Assembly (NCBI GenBank): GCA_041653315.1
Contig: JBAZFO010000005.1
Coordinates: 3,067-45,660 of the forward strand
Source of the DNA: Candidatus Micrarchaeia archaeon
GTDB lineage: Archaea; Micrarchaeota; Micrarchaeia; Anstonellales; JAHKLY01
Direction: 5' to 3'
Length of the DNA: 42,594 nucleotides
Positions 32,162-39,122 of this stretch are shown in pieces. The notes beneath the pieces were generated by a model. That model did no database searches, was not told where the DNA came from, and was given only the letters and a program-made list of their open reading frames with translations. The position numbers and the translations under genes were made by a program. Position 1 is the stretch's first letter; every line of letters begins with the position of its first letter.

Positions 32162-32446
32162 TTACAGCCTACGTCTTGATATTAAACATCTACCATACAC
32201 TGACATCTCTGTCCCATTATAACTCATACTCCGCAATCCTCTTAAAAAATGTTTCTCTCCCACATCAATATATTTTCCGCATACCTCGCAATGATTCTCT
32301 ACCCAAACTTGTTCTTCCCCTGCAACGTTCCACCCACCCTCCAGCACATTAACCACACAAGCATACTTTACGGGCACGTGTCCATATTTCTTGCAGTACG
32401 CTCCACAATTAAACCATCTTAGCCACCACTTTTTCATTTCTCGCAT
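32162..32446 (-). CDS. Trp/Cys-rich hypothetical protein, 94 aa
   Basis: I take ATG 32446 (AAAGGA 7 nt upstream) rather than the longer frame from 32482. The product begins MREMKKWWLRWFNCGAYCKK and has a Cys pair HCEVCGKYIDVG near residue 60 that could bind metal with C14/C18. No family was recognised. Confidence 0.5.
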   Translation of the reverse strand: MREMKKWWLRWFNCGAYCKKYGHVPVKYACVVNVLEGGWNVAGEEQVWVENHCEVCGKYIDVGEKHFLRGLRSMSYNGTEMSVYGRCLISRRRL

Positions 32447-32546
32447 TTCATTTTCCTTTCTCAGAAAATAACCGACGGGCAATACTGTTTAGCTGGCCTA
32501 TTTCCATAACCCATTTGCTACAACACCGCCGGTTATTCACTTTTCA

Positions 32547-32605
32547 AAATGCCGCCCCGACCGGAAAGTACAGGGCGGCTCGCCTTTACCGACACAGTAA
32601 GGGCT
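32547..32605 (-). repeat. Double-hairpin 3' element, copy 1
   Basis: This follows the stop of the Gp49-like gene. It has an inverted repeat inside a 33-bp sequence (32573-32605) identical to that at 33109-33141, then GCCGCCC/GGGCGGC (32551-32557 with 32573-32579) and a short T run on the minus strand. It is probably a terminator or RNA 3' stability element. The exact duplication shows it is a unit. Confidence 0.65.
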
Positions 32606-33045
32606 TATTTAACGCCGTTAGTTGCGGTTTGAAGAAGAAACCCTAAAAGCTCCCAAATCTTGTTTTTGATTCTACTAAGACAAATTTCAGTTCCAAGTTT
32701 GTCATCGTAATTTACAGGGTCAACACAGGACGATGAGTCTGTGATGATAAATCCATTTGCAAGTTCGGCCTGAACAACGGTAGTTTTACTACCAAGTTTA
32801 GTGGTATTAAAGTTTTTCAGAAAACTATCAACTGTTGGGGCAGTTATCTTTGTGCCATCTTCGCCAATCAATAAATTAGCTTTTTCAAATTGCTCTTTGG
32901 GACACCACGATTCATAACCGTCTGCGTACTTAACACGGTAGCCATCTTCATTTGGTGCGGACGACATTTCATTACCCTTTGAGGCGGCAAATTCATCTCT
33001 TGTTTGGGGAAACGCTTCAACTAATTTCACTCCGATGTACTTCAT
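32605..33045 (-). CDS. Gp49-family phage protein with N-terminal extra domain
   Basis: The 146-aa product combines an N-terminal part MKYIGVKLVEAFPQTRDEFA...DGYRVKYADGYESWCP, seen in many phages, with a C-terminal Gp49-type domain (VVQAELANGFIITDSSSCVD, then LSRIKNKIWELLGFLLQTA). Gp49-family proteins occur in siphophage and podophage early regions. The function is unknown. The stop is immediately followed by the double-hairpin element. Confidence 0.7.
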   Translation of the reverse strand: MKYIGVKLVEAFPQTRDEFAASKGNEMSSAPNEDGYRVKYADGYESWCPKEQFEKANLLIGEDGTKITAPTVDSFLKNFNTTKLGSKTTVVQAELANGFIITDSSSCVDPVNYDDKLGTEICLSRIKNKIWELLGFLLQTATNGVK

Positions 33046-33079
33046 AACATTTTACCTTTCTAAAATTATTTAAACTCTC

Positions 33080-33141
33080 AAAAAACCGCCCGCTGAATGA
33101 AGAGGAACGGGCGGCTCGCCTTTACCGACACAGTAAGGGCT
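33080..33141 (-). repeat. Double-hairpin 3' element, copy 2
   Basis: This is the second copy, directly after the stop of the 33140-33385 gene. The 33-bp identical part is 33109-33141. It is followed by CCGCCCG/CGGGCGG (33086-33092 with 33108-33114) and a six-T run on the minus strand, a good intrinsic terminator. The shared hairpin reads GCCC TTAC / GTAA AGGC on the RNA with one mismatch. Confidence 0.7.
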
Positions 33142-33385
33142 ATTGATTCTCTTTAACTTTGCCAGACAGCCAACCTATTACGCCGCTGAACGTTGACATA
33201 TCTGCTTCTGATACCAAGCCCATAGATTCTTTGACTTTGGCTTTTGGCAAAACCTTATCAACAGTGTCAACCGCCGTACCAACTGCGGCTTGTTTTTCTT
33301 CTGCCGTTTTCTTTTCGTCCTGCAAGGTCTGAAAAAGCCTTACTGCCATCATTGCCAACTGAAACCACAATAAAAAACTTGCCAT
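33140..33385 (-). CDS. Hypothetical protein, 81 aa
   Basis: The product begins with an amphipathic or membrane-near helix (MASFLLWFQLAMMAVRLFQT), followed by a charged linker (LQDEKKTAEEKQAAVG) and a helical C-terminus ending GWLSGKVKENQ. No family was recognised. A membrane association is possible from the N-terminal Leu/Phe/Met-rich segment. Confidence 0.55.
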   Translation of the reverse strand: MASFLLWFQLAMMAVRLFQTLQDEKKTAEEKQAAVGTAVDTVDKVLPKAKVKESMGLVSEADMSTFSGVIGWLSGKVKENQ

Positions 33386-33389
33386 ACAA

Positions 33390-33527
33390 TCAACCTACCT
33401 TTCTTTTAAAAATCTCTGATAATTTTCTACCGTTTATCTTTACTTCAACACTATGTTTTACTTCTACGCTTTCAAATTTCAAAATTGCCGTTATTAAAAC
33501 CGCTGATATTGCTATGGCTATAAGCAT
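33390..33527 (-). CDS. Tiny membrane protein, 45 aa
   Basis: ATG 33527 (GGAAAG upstream) lies inside the 3' end of the nuclease gene. MLIAIAISAVLITAILKFES is a single hydrophobic helix, followed by a beta/charged tail ending SEIFKRKVG. It is one of the series of small TM peptides. Confidence 0.5.
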   Translation of the reverse strand: MLIAIAISAVLITAILKFESVEVKHSVEVKINGRKLSEIFKRKVG

Positions 33528-34323
33528 TTTTACTTTCCGCTGCGACATTCGCAGTTTGGTTACTGGCTATTTGCTCTAACAACTCTTGACACTTACTTTT
33601 GACCGATTCTATTTTGCTAATAAATTCTTTTGGGATTGCTGTGCTTAATTTTTCGACCTGCTCTTTTATTTTCTTTTCAACGTCCCATCCATATATATTT
33701 ATCTTTAAGTCCGCTGCGAATTTCTTAACATCTAAAAGATGCTCATTCTCGCTCTTGAGCCTGCGGTTTTCGTCCTCTACATTATCAATGCGTTTTTCTA
33801 CAAGCTGTCGGATTTTATTAGAGACATTATAGCCAAGCCGCTTCTTTTCGTCTTTCTCGGCAAACCACTCTCGCCATTCATCAACCCGTCCCTTTGTATT
33901 ATATTCCACTGTTATTTTCGCTCTCCACATAAGTATATAAACATATACATCTTCTGGCGGCTTTATACTTCGCACAGGGGCTTTCTTTTTTGTATAAAGA
34001 CGTGTCCCGTTTTCGGATACCCATATCAATCCAGCCATATCCCCCACTTCGTCAGGCATAATAATTTTAGGAGGGCAAACGAAATAAAATTCACTGCAAT
34101 ACTGTAAATATGAAGTCCATTTTTTATCACCTATAAAGTCTTGACGACTTACCTTGATTTCATAGCCGACTGTACCAAAATTAGACCAAGATTTTCTCAT
34201 CGCCCAAGCATCCATCCTCACACACCCTTTAGACGATGCACCTGTTTTACACTCTGGCACAAACACGTCCTGACTGTGCCTTAGTGCTAACAAATCTTTT
34301 ATGTCTTGTGCGGTGATTTTCAT
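33472..34323 (-). CDS. MmcB-like PD-(D/E)XK nuclease with C-terminal coiled coil
   Basis: The start is ATG 34323 (AAAGGAAA upstream); the open frame goes up to 34428. In the 283-aa product, VRMDAWAM (D38) and GYEIKVSRQDF (E55, K57) form the D...ExK core of PD-(D/E)XK nucleases in the MmcB-like family, followed by CSEFYFVCPPKII. The C-terminal 120 residues form a coiled coil (RLKSENEHL...). It probably acts in DNA repair or recombination. Confidence 0.65.
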   Translation of the reverse strand: MKITAQDIKDLLALRHSQDVFVPECKTGASSKGCVRMDAWAMRKSWSNFGTVGYEIKVSRQDFIGDKKWTSYLQYCSEFYFVCPPKIIMPDEVGDMAGLIWVSENGTRLYTKKKAPVRSIKPPEDVYVYILMWRAKITVEYNTKGRVDEWREWFAEKDEKKRLGYNVSNKIRQLVEKRIDNVEDENRRLKSENEHLLDVKKFAADLKINIYGWDVEKKIKEQVEKLSTAIPKEFISKIESVKSKCQELLEQIASNQTANVAAESKNAYSHSNISGFNNGNFEI

Positions 34324-34391
34324 ATTTTCCTTTCGCCGTGTAAGGCGGTCAATAAGACAGCCCCCACAGCTTCGCCACGGAGATAGCGATT

Positions 34392-34847
34392 TTAAATTAT
34401 TCCTTTGGTCAATTCTGATAATAAACATACTCTCTTACAACAAGCAGTAGCACGAACGCCAAGCCGCTTCAATTGCTTTGTGTTTCCAAAAACCATTGTT
34501 ACTTTTGCGTTTGGATTTATCTTATTGAGCATATAAAGTTTCCATTTTGTATCAGGCTCAACACGGCCTTTGTATTCGTAAAATTCAAAGCTGTCGTCAT
34601 TGTTTCGCACCGTAAAATCTATGAGCCAGCTACCCTCGGCTTCTTTGAAAACAAAATTCTGTGATTCATATTCCCAGTCCTTTATTTGATTGCACATTTT
34701 TAATAGCTGCAAATATCTTGCAAGTTTTATTTCAGCTTTTGCCCTGAAATTGTAGGTTTTGCCGCCAACTTCTGCGGTTGTGGGGATATTGCCGTATTTC
34801 TTACAGATTCTTTTATCTGTTTCAAATCCCATCATTACTTTTGCCAT
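34392..34847 (-). CDS. DUF1064-like PD-(D/E)XK endonuclease
   Basis: The 151-aa product has the DUF1064-like pattern: FRAKAEIKLARYLQLL (E39), IKDWEYESQNFVF, LIDFTV (D77) and EFYEYKG (E91, K93), then a C-terminal MVFGNTKQLKRLG. This family resembles small Holliday-junction resolvases or single-stranded DNA endonucleases. It directly precedes a second PD-(D/E)XK gene, so the two may act together in DNA processing. Confidence 0.7.
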   Translation of the reverse strand: MAKVMMGFETDKRICKKYGNIPTTAEVGGKTYNFRAKAEIKLARYLQLLKMCNQIKDWEYESQNFVFKEAEGSWLIDFTVRNNDDSFEFYEYKGRVEPDTKWKLYMLNKINPNAKVTMVFGNTKQLKRLGVRATACCKRVCLLSELTKGII

Positions 34848-34930
34848 TTCTAAAACTTCCTTAAATCGATTTTAAGCCCTTATTTTGCCATTGCCCTATG
34901 TCCGGTATGGGCAAAGGCGTTTTAGCTACC

Positions 34931-35116
34931 TTAAATTGGCAACTGTTTCGTATTTCCGCTGTTCTGGCCGGATATTAACTCCGCCAAAAGTTCCTTTGCT
35001 TCCGTTAGTTCAGGACTGTCGCCGCCGAACATTTCAAGGTTCGCATTTTGAAAATCCATTTGGGTTATCATCCATTTTAGCGTTGTGATAACTTTTTGTT
35101 TTTGGTCTGGTGTCAT
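34931..35116 (-). CDS. Small helical protein, 61 aa
   Basis: The product (MTPDQKQKVITTLKWMITQM...) is helical and acidic, ending ELISGQNSGNTKQLPI. It starts as ATGA overlap with the upstream gene. No family was recognised. About 80 bp separate it from the DUF1064-like gene; in that gap I see only a weak inverted repeat. Confidence 0.55.
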   Translation of the reverse strand: MTPDQKQKVITTLKWMITQMDFQNANLEMFGGDSPELTEAKELLAELISGQNSGNTKQLPI

Positions 35117-35283
35117 TTCTTGTCCTTATCAAGTTTGGGTAAAATTTGAAACCAACCCGTTGTCTTACTATCCATAACGTACAAATGATTGCAATGCCTA
35201 CACTCTTTAAAGTAATTCATAAAATACACATTAAAAAATCTATGCCAACTGTGCAGGCCAAAATAACATAAAATTCGTCTCAT
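35113..35283 (-). CDS. DUF1660-like small Cys/His protein, 56 aa
   Basis: The product begins MRRILCYFGLHSWHRFFNVY, with a later CRHCNHLY. This recalls the short DUF1660-type phage proteins (MxxLCxxFxHxW...). It is ATGA-coupled to the next gene. It probably binds a metal ion; the function is unknown. Confidence 0.55.
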   Translation of the reverse strand: MRRILCYFGLHSWHRFFNVYFMNYFKECRHCNHLYVMDSKTTGWFQILPKLDKDKK

Positions 35284-35297
35284 AAATTTCCCTTTTT

Positions 35298-35319
35298 AAA
35301 AATGCGCCCTCCGTGGCGC
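35298..35319 (-). terminator. Terminator-like hairpin, leftward
   Basis: On the minus strand GCGCC (35319-35315) pairs with GGCGC (35308-35304) around ACGGAG, then ATTTTT. It lies between the 35345-35506 gene and the next start. It is short and so probably a partial terminator. Confidence 0.55.
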
Positions 35320-35344
35320 GGTAAATCAATCCTTTTTTTTCTTT

Positions 35345-35506
35345 TTAGCCATACAAAATCTTAATTATCATATCACTATCAACTCTTGCCATTAAGCCAT
35401 ATTTATCTATTATTAAATCAAGTCTTGATATTGCCTGATTATGCTCTGGATTCTCTATCGCAACATTGGCAATCATACCTTTAATTTCGCAAAGAGTGGC
35501 TATCAT
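35345..35506 (-). CDS. Small helical protein, 53 aa
   Basis: ATG 35506 overlaps the upstream stop as ATGA. The product (MIATLCEIKGMIANVAIENP...MIIKILYG) is helical. It has GGAAAG upstream. No family was recognised. Confidence 0.55.
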   Translation of the reverse strand: MIATLCEIKGMIANVAIENPEHNQAISRLDLIIDKYGLMARVDSDMIIKILYG

Positions 35507-35637
35507 TTTTTCTTTCCTATTTTCTTATAAAATTGACAAACGTGAACACAACAATCCAGTTTTGAGTGTTCATATTTAATACACATCAAAGTCTTTCTAT
35601 CACAATTACAGCAAGAATTACATAGGCTCTTTTTCAT
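35503..35637 (-). CDS. Cys-rich mini-protein, 44 aa
   Basis: The product has eight Cys in 44 residues (MKKSLCNSCCNCDRKTLMCI...LDCCVHVCQF), a metal-binding or disulfide mini-protein. It overlaps both neighbours (TAATG at its start, ATGA at its end). The number of Cys with CxxCC and CC spacing makes chance unlikely. Confidence 0.55.
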   Translation of the reverse strand: MKKSLCNSCCNCDRKTLMCIKYEHSKLDCCVHVCQFYKKIGKKK

Positions 35638-35927
35638 TAAACACCTATCGCTTTGCACAATGATTCATATTTGTAAGAGTTATGCCCGCTATTACAATAA
35701 ACTCTTGCGTGTTTAGAGAAATTATAACGAGTAGTATCTAAGAAATCCTGCGCATCCTTACGGGAGAAAAACACTCCGGTTATCATACTTGCAACATCGT
35801 GAACATCACAGCAAAACATTTGGTGTGGGTCTATAATAATCCAATATGGACACCTTGTTGCCTCACTATCTGCCGATACTAAAGTGTTTGTGATTTCATT
35901 AAAAGCTGTTCTTGTATTATCATTCAT
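35637..35927 (-). CDS. Conserved phage protein of unknown function, 96 aa
   Basis: The product contains RCPYWIIIDPHQMFCCDVHD, MITGVFFSRKDAQDFL and RYNFSKHARVYCNSGHNSYK. From recall, this set of motifs recurs in phages of several bacterial phyla, but no function is established to my knowledge. It is coupled to the next gene by one-base overlap. Confidence 0.65.
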   Translation of the reverse strand: MNDNTRTAFNEITNTLVSADSEATRCPYWIIIDPHQMFCCDVHDVASMITGVFFSRKDAQDFLDTTRYNFSKHARVYCNSGHNSYKYESLCKAIGV

Positions 35928-36169
35928 TATTTTTTCTCCGCATTATGCAATATCATTGAAAAATTAGCAACGTCAACCCAATCTTTTTCTTCAACATTCC
36001 TTTGTAATTTACGCTTAAAGCAATCTTCTGAACAAGCATTATCGCAAGAGTCCCAATCCCGCTTGCCCTCATCGTATTTGGCAAGCATACGATTTTTCAT
36101 TTCATCAGCAAAATCATCAACCGCATTGGTTATCTTATTTTGTTCTATTATTTTTTCTTTCGCAGTCAT
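35927..36169 (-). CDS. MazG-like/phage helical protein, 80 aa
   Basis: The pattern DDFADEMKNRMLAKYDEGKRDWDSC followed by WVDVANFSMILHNAEKK matches the phage MazG-like proteins (F...M...L...W ... DVANFxMM). MazG enzymes hydrolyse NTPs; here the EExxE metal motif is not clear, so it may lack that activity. It ends as a one-base overlap with the next gene. Confidence 0.6.
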   Translation of the reverse strand: MTAKEKIIEQNKITNAVDDFADEMKNRMLAKYDEGKRDWDSCDNACSEDCFKRKLQRNVEEKDWVDVANFSMILHNAEKK

Positions 36170-36183
36170 TATTCTATTCCTTT

Positions 36184-36717
36184 CTATATCCTTATGCCTG
36201 TTTTTGCTTCAAAATCTTTACGCATTTTAATTCTTCTTAATTCCTGTCCTTTAATATCAATGGCCGGAGGCACATCTCTAAAACCTACTCTCGGCAAGCC
36301 CATAATTGGCTTTAAATTTTGCTGTTTTTCTTTGGCGTAAGCCCGTTCTCGATTTAAGGTTGCTTGCTCTCTAACCTGCTTAGTCCACCATTTTTCTTCG
36401 CTAAAGTATTCAGGATGAAACCAGAGCCACCGCTTGCCCTTGTCGTCTTTTGAGCCTCTGGATAAAAACTGCGCGAGCGTCCATTGATTGTATTTGAAGT
36501 AAAATCGGGCGTCGGACAAAACAAAAGCAAGATTCCTAATAGCACTTTTGATAGCTTCATAGTCATATCCCTCTTTAATTATTTTTCTTATGGCCTGCTG
36601 CGCATCTGGAAGCAATGACCTATGAGGTTTATATTTGCCTATTTTAGCCTGTTCATTCCAGATTTGCAATACCGAAATTTCTTCTGTCTCTCTATTTAAT
36701 CTATCTTGGTCAGTCAT
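36184..36717 (-). CDS. Replication-protein C-domain-like phage protein
   Basis: The 177-aa product contains IIKEGYDYEAIKSAIRNLAF followed by WTLAQFLSRGSKDDKGKRW, like the conserved C-terminal domain of phage replication initiators (Phg_2220_C-type; ...TLFx..KF..YL). It lacks an N-terminal helix-turn-helix. With the origin-like cluster elsewhere, it could help load a host helicase. The assignment is tentative. Confidence 0.5.
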   Translation of the reverse strand: MTDQDRLNRETEEISVLQIWNEQAKIGKYKPHRSLLPDAQQAIRKIIKEGYDYEAIKSAIRNLAFVLSDARFYFKYNQWTLAQFLSRGSKDDKGKRWLWFHPEYFSEEKWWTKQVREQATLNRERAYAKEKQQNLKPIMGLPRVGFRDVPPAIDIKGQELRRIKMRKDFEAKTGIRI

Positions 36718-36745
36718 CTTAATAAGCCCTTTTTCTGAATTTAAT

Positions 36746-36829
36746 TCAACTTTTCCTGCAAGCGTACCAGATTGATGCTATAAAAAACAAAGCCATTATC
36801 AGCCACACGACAAGAGATTGCCAGTTCAT
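36746..36829 (-). CDS. Tiny one-TM protein, 27 aa
   Basis: ATG 36829 has a GGAG 8 nt upstream and overlaps the preceding gene's TGA. MNWQSLVVWLIMALFFIASI is a hydrophobic helix with a basic YACRKS tail. It is too small for family assignment; translation is supported by the overlap and Shine-Dalgarno. Confidence 0.45.
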   Translation of the reverse strand: MNWQSLVVWLIMALFFIASIWYACRKS

Positions 36830-36975
36830 TTTTTTAACTCCAATTCAATTCCCATTTGCTTTAGTTCCTGCTCTGTTTGTTCCACATTATTTTCGTTCAC
36901 GAATCTAAACTCAAACTCTGGCTTATTTTTCTTGCCTGAAATAAACCTTGTGCCTTTGGCCGAAAATTCAATCAA
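36826..36975 (-). CDS. Small hypothetical protein with TTG start, 49 aa
   Basis: The start is TTG 36975, overlapping the preceding stop as TTGA, with AGAAAG upstream. The product (MIEFSAKGTRFISGKKNKPE...GIELELKK) reads as one beta unit and a charged helix. No ATG occurs in a better place. No family was recognised. Confidence 0.5.
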   Translation of the reverse strand: MIEFSAKGTRFISGKKNKPEFEFRFVNENNVEQTEQELKQMGIELELKK

Positions 36976-37118
36976 GACTTCACTTTCTTAATTTTCTCAA
37001 ATCCGTTAAAAAAGTCTTTCACATCTCTTACTGTCATTGTTTCGCCTTTTTTATAGCCGCATTTAACGCAGTATTCAGCCTTGTCGGACATATAAGTATT
37101 GCAACGAGGACAAGTCAT
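36972..37118 (-). CDS. Zinc-ribbon mini-protein, 48 aa
   Basis: MTCPRCNTYMSDKAEYCVKC gives a canonical CxxC-x10-CxxC zinc ribbon (C3, C6, C17, C20), followed by a helical KIKKVKS tail. It is coupled to the methyltransferase by ATGA and to the next gene by TTGA. A small adaptor or regulator is likely. Confidence 0.6.
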   Translation of the reverse strand: MTCPRCNTYMSDKAEYCVKCGYKKGETMTVRDVKDFFNGFEKIKKVKS

Positions 37119-37912
37119 TTATCACCTGCAAATAAAGGAAGCTGGCCTTTTCGTTGTTCTTTAACAGGAACGCCGGTATCTACTGCTTCAAGTCGTTCTC
37201 TTGCAATCTTGCAATAATCTTCTGATATATCAATGCCTATATAGCGTCTGCCAAGCATTTTAGCGGCAACGCAAAATGAACCAGAACCACAACAGCAATC
37301 TAAAACTAATTCGTTTACATTAGAATAAGTTTTCACAAGCCACATAGATAGTTCTATTGGTTTTTGGGTTGGGTGTTCATAATCATTTCTATACACTGTT
37401 CCAAAATCTAAAATACTCGTAGGGTAATAAGTATCATTTATGGTTTTTACCGGATGTTTTTTGCCATATACAGTATCAGTTTTATAACTCATATTATTGC
37501 CCTTTGCCCGCATAATACCTTTGCGCATAAGCGGGTTATAGGTATAATTGCCATTAGTAGATTTGCTAAAAATCAATACTATTTCGTGTTTTCGCAATGG
37601 TTTTAATTTTGCGTCAAGAAAACCAGACGTATTGCCTTTGTTCCAAATTAAGTCATATTTGAAATTGGCGAGATTATTTTGTATCAGTTCGGTGGCAAAA
37701 GGTTGTATGGCAGTTAAAACTATAACTCCATTGTCTTTTATAATTCTATTAAAAACTTCCCACAATTTAATTGTGTCAATCCTTTTATCCCAAGAGCAAG
37801 ATGTTTGGCCGTAAGGTAAATCTGTCAGTACCAAATCTATGCACTTATCCGGCAATTCCCGCATAACTTCAAGGCAGTCGCCGCAGATGATTTGATTCAT
37901 AGGTAAGTTCAT
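37115..37912 (-). CDS. DNA methyltransferase (N6-adenine or N4-cytosine type)
   Basis: The start is ATG 37912 (ATGA overlap with the upstream stop); ATG 37900 is an alternative. The 265-aa enzyme has the beta-class order: catalytic motif IV DLPYG (31-35), HPTQKP (180-185) and the AdoMet-binding motif I LDCCCGSGSFC (204-214). DLPYG replaces the common DPPY and motif I has DCCCGSGSF for DPFxGSGTT, both within the family's range. No restriction enzyme is next to it, so it is a solitary methyltransferase, probably shielding the phage from host restriction. Confidence 0.85.
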   Translation of the reverse strand: MNLPMNQIICGDCLEVMRELPDKCIDLVLTDLPYGQTSCSWDKRIDTIKLWEVFNRIIKDNGVIVLTAIQPFATELIQNNLANFKYDLIWNKGNTSGFLDAKLKPLRKHEIVLIFSKSTNGNYTYNPLMRKGIMRAKGNNMSYKTDTVYGKKHPVKTINDTYYPTSILDFGTVYRNDYEHPTQKPIELSMWLVKTYSNVNELVLDCCCGSGSFCVAAKMLGRRYIGIDISEDYCKIARERLEAVDTGVPVKEQRKGQLPLFAGDK

Positions 37913-38130
37913 TCCATAGCCTCTCTTGCCTCTTGGCACAGCCTTGCCGTTGCTACGCCCTGCAATCGGGCTTCCTGTTCGCTGCTGCGATATATTTTCT
38001 GCATAGTGTTTTTGGGCGTTGCTTTGGCAATGTTGGCCAAAATTCGTTTAGCCTGTTCATCGGTAAGGACAGTAGGCTGCGACAATGCTCGGTCTATTGT
38101 TTCAATTTGCTTAGAGGTTGGCTTTTTCAT
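37909..38130 (-). CDS. Small helical protein, 73 aa
   Basis: The product (MKKPTSKQIETIDRALSQPT...) is helical and charged, with a DEQAKRILANIAKATPK stretch. It is ATGA-coupled to the methyltransferase. It could be a regulator or partner of the methyltransferase, but no domain was recognised. Confidence 0.55.
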   Translation of the reverse strand: MKKPTSKQIETIDRALSQPTVLTDEQAKRILANIAKATPKNTMQKIYRSSEQEARLQGVATARLCQEAREAME

Positions 38131-38143
38131 TTTAAGGCTTTCG

Positions 38144-38362
38144 TTATAAATCTGAAATCAAGCTGAAATACGCTTTAACAACCTTGTCTTTGGCCTTAAC
38201 ATAATCAGCGTAAAGAGATTCGACTTCGTGGCCGAGACATAATTTTTGATTGCCCATATCAACATTAGGACGACAAGCTGCGCAGTTTTCAGTTTTGCCG
38301 TGCTTTTTAAGCCATATCTGAATATCGCGCTCGATTGTCAACATTTTAGCTTCATTCGCCAT
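38144..38362 (-). CDS. Small helical protein with CAAC motif, 72 aa
   Basis: I choose ATG 38362 (AGAGGTGG upstream) over the longer frame from 38455. The product (MANEAKMLTIERDIQIWLKK...) contains ENCAACRPNVDMGNQKLCLG, a possible zinc site, and helices on either side. It is coupled to the upstream gene by an 11-bp overlap. The function is unknown. Confidence 0.55.
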   Translation of the reverse strand: MANEAKMLTIERDIQIWLKKHGKTENCAACRPNVDMGNQKLCLGHEVESLYADYVKAKDKVVKAYFSLISDL

Positions 38363-38492
38363 TGTCCACCTCTTGCTCACTTTCTCTAATATCTGCTTGC
38401 CTCTTGCGCAAATTTTTCTTATATCTTTGCAGATTAAAACCGGCAATCTCATCATTGGTATATCGGTTAGCGTCTGATTCAGAATTAAACAT
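38352..38492 (-). CDS. Small charged protein, 46 aa
   Basis: ATG 38492 overlaps the upstream TAA as TAATG. The product (MFNSESDANRYTNDEIAGFN...) has a basic helix NLRKRQADIRESEQE. It is coupled on both sides. No family was recognised. Confidence 0.5.
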   Translation of the reverse strand: MFNSESDANRYTNDEIAGFNLQRYKKNLRKRQADIRESEQEVDNGE

Positions 38493-38962
38493 TATTGCTT
38501 TTCCTTGTTATTGCGGAAATTTTTGTCTGGGTCGGGAATTACAATTCCCCATTGGCTGGCACAAAACGAACGTACATCGTCAAAATGCTTTGCAGTCTGT
38601 TCAATACTGGCTTTGGCCAGTGTAATTCTCTCGCCATTGTCATTGTAAATAGGGCAGACAGAATACAGATAATCTTTCAATAGGTATTTGGTAATGCCTA
38701 TTCCGGTCGGTGTATCAATTCTCAATAAATATGAAGTATCGTAGCCTCTGTCGTTAAATTCAGCTACAATCATAGTAAGAGCCAGCCCAAAATATGCGCC
38801 AAGTTGCTGTTGCGTCTTGGGCTGGCTATACTTTTTTACAATCCGTTCAACAAGAGTTCCGTCCTTGAATGATTGAAGATAATGGGTTTCTATCCGTTGC
38901 TGTTCAGGGGTTGCCTGAAACTCGCCATTCGCTATTACCCCATATATCTTTATACTGTTCAT
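38492..38962 (-). CDS. NinB-like/phage recombination-associated protein candidate
   Basis: The 156-aa product has SQPKTQQQLGAYFGLALTMI, FNDRGYDTSYLL and the C-terminal SFCASQWGIVIPDPD. The order (small beta segments, then a KTxxQ helix and helical C-terminus) recalls NinB-type and related phage proteins. Identity is not certain. It lies next to the SSB-like gene, as DNA-metabolism proteins do. Confidence 0.45.
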   Translation of the reverse strand: MNSIKIYGVIANGEFQATPEQQRIETHYLQSFKDGTLVERIVKKYSQPKTQQQLGAYFGLALTMIVAEFNDRGYDTSYLLRIDTPTGIGITKYLLKDYLYSVCPIYNDNGERITLAKASIEQTAKHFDDVRSFCASQWGIVIPDPDKNFRNNKEKQ

Positions 38963-39122
38963 AAACTAATCTCTGTTATAATTCCGTCCAGCGGGCGGGA
39001 TTCGATGTACCCGCAATATACTTCATCGCTACAAAGCGGTGGCCGCTGGTAAGTCCCTAACCTTGCTTTGCTGGTTTATTCTTTGCGCCCCATTTTTTGG
39101 GGTCTGCACCAGTCAAATCAAT
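38959..39122 (-). other. Interval with overlapping short frames and a 62-nt three-way-junction candidate
   Basis: No gene with a standard start is seen here. One frame ends as ATGA-type overlap with the 38962 start and would encode the tail TYQRPPLCSDEVYCGYIESR..., but has only MGRKE plus an in-frame TAA ahead of it (about 39076-39093). Within it, CCAGCGG (39049-39043, minus) pairs with CCGCTGG (38994-38988), enclosing hairpins CGCT/AGCG and GCGGG/CCCGC. It could be a decayed gene, an RNA element, or both. Confidence 0.4.

Noticed and set aside
38988..39049. Complete tRNA gene
   Set aside because: The anticodon arm is missing and the T loop has ten rather than seven bases. Reported only as tRNA-like.
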